Assembly: GCA_017397845.1 (NCBI GenBank)
Contig: JAFQHU010000003.1
Coordinates: forward strand, 1 to 64,000
Source of the DNA: Clostridia bacterium
Lineage (GTDB): Bacteria > Bacillota > Clostridia > Oscillospirales > Acutalibacteraceae
Length of the DNA: 64,000 nucleotides
Direction: 5' to 3'
Shown here piece after piece: positions 61,389-64,000 of the stretch. Position 1 is the first letter of the stretch. Each line of letters starts with the position of its first letter. The translations under genes were made by a program, and so were the position numbers. The notes beneath the pieces are model-generated. The model saw nothing but the letters and a program-made list of their open reading frames with translations, was not told where the DNA came from and ran no database searches.

Positions 61389-62234
61389 ATGATTGAATAC
61401 ATTAAAGCAATAATTATTTCTCTTATCAGCGGTGTCACATTTGCTTTGCCTGTTTCTTCTGCCGCTCATTTTTCTTTTACAAACAGTGTTGTAAAATTTT
61501 CTGAGGATACAAAATCTCTCGGATTATACTATTCTGTAATGGCTGTTGCATTTTCGGCTGTAATAATGATTCTTTTGCGTAAGATTTATTCTCTTTGCGT
61601 ACAGTCTGTTTTCGATAAAAGCAAAAAACTTGAAAACTACAGAAGGGTTATGAAAAAGCTTTTGATTTCTCTTGTGCCCTCGATTGTGCTTTTTGTTCCT
61701 GTCAGCAAAGAAAGACTTCTTTGTGACCTTTTTGATAATTTTTTGGCGTCGAGCAATCTGCTGATGGTTGCGATCGCATGTGTAATCGGAGCGTTGGTGA
61801 CGGTTGTATCGGTATGGTACACCAAACAAAGCTATTCGGTTACCAAAAGAAGTGCAGATACAAAAACCGTAATACGCTCCTCTTTATATCAGATTGTTTC
61901 CTATGTGATACCCGGCTTTTCCCATGTTACTTCTGCCGGCACAAATATGCTCATATGTGATGTGGAGTCAAAGGTGATTGTGCGTGAAATTTATCTGTAT
62001 ATCGCTCCGCAGATGTTGCTTGTAAACATTATAAAGATAATACGATATGTTCTTTCCGATATGATAATCAATCCGGTGATGCTCATTATATGCTTTGCTG
62101 TCGCTGCTCTTATGAGTGCGTTTGTTGTGACTGCAATGAGCAAAATAAATATAAGACGTCTGCTTCCGTTCTTTGCCGGATATTCCGCGTTCACCGGCGT
62201 TATTTTTGCGATTATGTCATTCGTTCTGAAATAA
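61389..62234 (+). CDS. Divergent UppP/BacA-like membrane protein, probably not catalytic
   Basis: A 281-residue protein with about eight helices. ISGVTFALPVSSAAHFSF (about 13-30) matches the first conserved block of undecaprenyl pyrophosphate phosphatases (usually GxTEFLPVSSTGH). VIPGFSHVTSAGTNML (about 172-187) matches the second block (PGxSRSxxT). However, both Glu of the ExxxE motif are replaced (Ser14, Phe18) and the Arg of PGxSR is His. The fold seems kept but the phosphatase site is not. ATG 61389 has GGAGG upstream. It lies between cdaA-cdaR and ftsK. Confidence 0.7.
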   Translation: MIEYIKAIIISLISGVTFALPVSSAAHFSFTNSVVKFSEDTKSLGLYYSVMAVAFSAVIMILLRKIYSLCVQSVFDKSKKLENYRRVMKKLLISLVPSIVLFVPVSKERLLCDLFDNFLASSNLLMVAIACVIGALVTVVSVWYTKQSYSVTKRSADTKTVIRSSLYQIVSYVIPGFSHVTSAGTNMLICDVESKVIVREIYLYIAPQMLLVNIIKIIRYVLSDMIINPVMLIICFAVAALMSAFVVTAMSKINIRRLLPFFAGYSAFTGVIFAIMSFVLK

Positions 62235-62255
62235 TTTGAGAGGAAAGGTTAAACT

Positions 62256-64000
62256 ATGGCAAACAGTAAGACTACAACTAATAAAAAAAAGTCTTCCTCT
62301 GCGAAAAAGGGGAAGACAGGAAATAAATCAAAATCAAAATATGTGGGTAAAAATAAGAATTATTCATTACCCTTTTCCGAAAGACATCACAATGCTATTA
62401 TGCTTTCATACATAATCGGCGGAATTTTTCTCGGTTGTATAGCTTTTATTCCCGGATATAATCTTTGGGAAAAGCTTCGCGGATTACTTTTTTCGGTTTT
62501 CGGACTCAGCTTATATCTTCTTGTGATTCAGATGCTTGTCATCGGTATAAGACTTTCTCTGCGTAGTCTGAGAAGAAGTTTGCTCGTTACCAATATTTCG
62601 GGATTTTTGGCGGTGTCTACATTATGTTCGATTATTCACCTTATTAATTTTTCGATTTCACAGGGCGGATTTGATGAATGGAAAGCGCAGCTTTTCGAAA
62701 CGGCAGGAATAGCATGGAATATCGGCGCAGGTGATTTCAGCTTCAGCGGAGGTATACTCGGTGCTCTTTTTGGCGGTACAGCTCTTTTCTCCTGCGGTAA
62801 GCCGGGAGCGTTTGTGATAGTTATTGCTGTATTTATTGTAAGTCTTTTCTTCCATCTGAATATTGATATAAACACGTTCGGTGATTCCGTTTCAGCCACT
62901 ATTAACGGGGGAAAAGATAAATTTGATTCTTCAAAAGAAGAGATTAAGGCTAAAAGAGACGAAAGAGCGGTTATCCGCGCCGAAAGGAAACAGCAAAGAC
63001 TCGCCGAGCTCGAAGAAAAAAAGAGACATGAGCAGGAATTGGCGGAGCAGAATAATGAAAATGAAAATGAACAGCCGTCGGATATTCCTGAAAGCTTTGA
63101 TTTCAATGAGACAAAGATAGAATATGATCCCATCGGAAGTCATAAAACCGTATCTTCTGCACCGCTAAAAAAGTATGTTCCTAAAGATCAGCTTTTCACT
63201 TATGCTGACGGTGAGACGGCTAACTCTACACCGGAAGAGGAAAAATTTGACCTTGATTTGATATCTTCTCCCCGTAGAAACAGGACGTCTTCTGTTACGC
63301 CGGTGGCAGAGATTAAAAAAGAAGAAAAGGATATACCTCTCAGTGAACTGACTGAAGAGAATATCGATGAATTCGTGGTTGATGATGATACGCTTTCGGC
63401 TGATGCATCGGAGATAGTTAAAGATGCGATAAAGACAGCAAACGCGAAATTAAAAAAGAACATGGATGATGTTTCATCATATAGAGAGGAGAAAAAGAAA
63501 GTGAAAAAAGAATACAGATTACCACCGATAGAATGTCTTAACGAACCTGTGTTCGGCAACGATGATGACTTTGCCGGTGAAATGCGCGTTACTGCGAAAA
63601 AGCTTGTTGAGGTTCTCCAATCATTCGGTGTGGAAACTACTCTTATCGGTGTTTCCAGAGGTCCCTCCGTAACAAGATACGAGCTGTCACCGGCACCGGG
63701 AGTTAAAATCAGTAAAATACTGAATCTTATCGATGATATAGCACTCGGACTTGCTGCTTCCGGCGTAAGAATTGAAGCACCAATTCCGGGTAAATCTGCC
63801 GTCGGTATTGAGGTGCCGAATAAAACACGCTCAACCGTAACTTTGCGTGAGATAATTTCTTCTGCCGAATACAAAAAGCATAAAGGTAAACTTCTCACTG
63901 TAGCTTTGGGTAAGGACATAGCCGGTAACATTAACTGTGCTGACCTTTCGAAGATGCCTCATCTTCTGATTGCAGGTACCACCGGTTCAGGTAAATCTGT
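62256..64000 (+). CDS. DNA translocase FtsK/SpoIIIE (N-terminal part, cut by the window end)
   Basis: 581 codons are present and the gene continues beyond the window. A Lys-rich N-terminus leads to four membrane helices (about 47-210). A charged coiled segment ([20 protein letters not shown], about 228) and a long acidic linker run to about 420. The alpha/beta translocase domains begin at [25 protein letters not shown] (about 465) and the Walker [10 protein letters not shown] at the very end identify the family. It pumps chromosomes at the division or sporulation septum. GAGGAAAGG precedes the ATG. Confidence 0.95.
   Translation, partial: MANSKTTTNKKKSSSAKKGKTGNKSKSKYVGKNKNYSLPFSERHHNAIMLSYIIGGIFLGCIAFIPGYNLWEKLRGLLFSVFGLSLYLLVIQMLVIGIRLSLRSLRRSLLVTNISGFLAVSTLCSIIHLINFSISQGGFDEWKAQLFETAGIAWNIGAGDFSFSGGILGALFGGTALFSCGKPGAFVIVIAVFIVSLFFHLNIDINTFGDSVSATINGGKDKFDSSKEEIKAKRDERAVIRAERKQQRLAELEEKKRHEQELAEQNNENENEQPSDIPESFDFNETKIEYDPIGSHKTVSSAPLKKYVPKDQLFTYADGETANSTPEEEKFDLDLISSPRRNRTSSVTPVAEIKKEEKDIPLSELTEENIDEFVVDDDTLSADASEIVKDAIKTANAKLKKNMDDVSSYREEKKKVKKEYRLPPIECLNEPVFGNDDDFAGEMRVTAKKLVEVLQSFGVETTLIGVSRGPSVTRYELSPAPGVKISKILNLIDDIALGLAASGVRIEAPIPGKSAVGIEVPNKTRSTVTLREIISSAEYKKHKGKLLTVALGKDIAGNINCADLSKMPHLLIAGTTGSGKS

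Noticed and set aside
1..64000. CRISPR arrays, tRNA or rRNA genes, insertion sequences, prophage genes
   Set aside because: No regularly spaced repeats, no recognisable tRNA/rRNA stretches, no transposase or integrase motifs were seen when reading both strands; short or divergent ones could be missed by eye.

Overview
The window is a chromosomal segment of a low-to-moderate G+C, endospore-forming member of the Clostridia, most likely a gut-type relative of the Ruminococcaceae/Oscillospiraceae. The evidence is spoIIGA-sigE, spoIID and spoIIIE/ftsK; Firmicutes-type promoters (TTGACA-N17-TATAAT) and strong GGAGG ribosome sites; the cdaA-cdaR pair; and the order rnc - radical SAM - smc - ftsY. 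Genes are dense. No intergenic gap exceeds about 210 bases, and I saw no tRNA, rRNA, CRISPR array, insertion sequence or prophage.

Layout. 1-191 is the A+T-rich tail of an unknown gene. 356-1609 is a membrane-anchored metallophosphoesterase. 1727-8387 is a probable operon of secreted lipase, MFS transporter, GH127-type beta-L-arabinofuranosidase and an MFS transporter with an unusual C-terminal domain, closed by a long terminator. 8584-12471 is a second unit of secreted SGNH-like protein, MFS transporter and Dabb protein. 12645-14845 holds an M28 peptidase with inserted membrane segments and a VanY-type carboxypeptidase. 15052-16191 is infC-rpmI-rplT behind a structured leader.

16279-34374 is mostly information-processing and housekeeping genes: SpoU methyltransferase, dprA, topA, trmFO, rnc, radical SAM, smc, ftsY, rdgB, yhbY, a nadD-yqeK fusion, rsfS, leuS, rpsU and an Xaa-Pro peptidase. 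rpsU is only 58 codons long. 34396-39002 carries hflX, a DUF4830-like protein on the minus strand, a GH13 enzyme and prmA. 39083-43905 is a GH31 glycosidase divergent from a GPH symporter and a YhhN-family membrane protein. 43969-46544 is comM/yifB and spoIID on the minus strand. 46681-53559 has citrate synthase, a membrane protein of unknown function, lgt, folD, a tandem PspC protein, a phosphopantetheinyl transferase and another GPH symporter.

53762-55343 is the spoIIGA-sigE sporulation locus, with candidate Spo0A boxes and no sigG directly behind it. It is followed by a PfkB kinase and a second metallophosphoesterase. 57651-61256 is a DUF3343/class V aminotransferase pair and then cdaA-cdaR (c-di-AMP synthesis). 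61389-62234 is a UppP/BacA-like membrane protein that lacks the catalytic glutamates. The window ends inside ftsK/spoIIIE, just after its Walker A motif.

Taken together, the accessory parts describe a saprophyte that takes up plant-type oligosaccharides through MFS/GPH carriers and cleaves them with intracellular glycosidases (GH127, GH13, GH31); no ABC sugar importer is visible here. The rest is core replication, translation, envelope and sporulation machinery. I found no convincing wholly new multi-gene system. The best leads are the divergent UppP-like protein, the transporter with the added cytosolic domain, the membrane-inserted M28 peptidase, the infC leader and start codon, and the GPH/YhhN pair.
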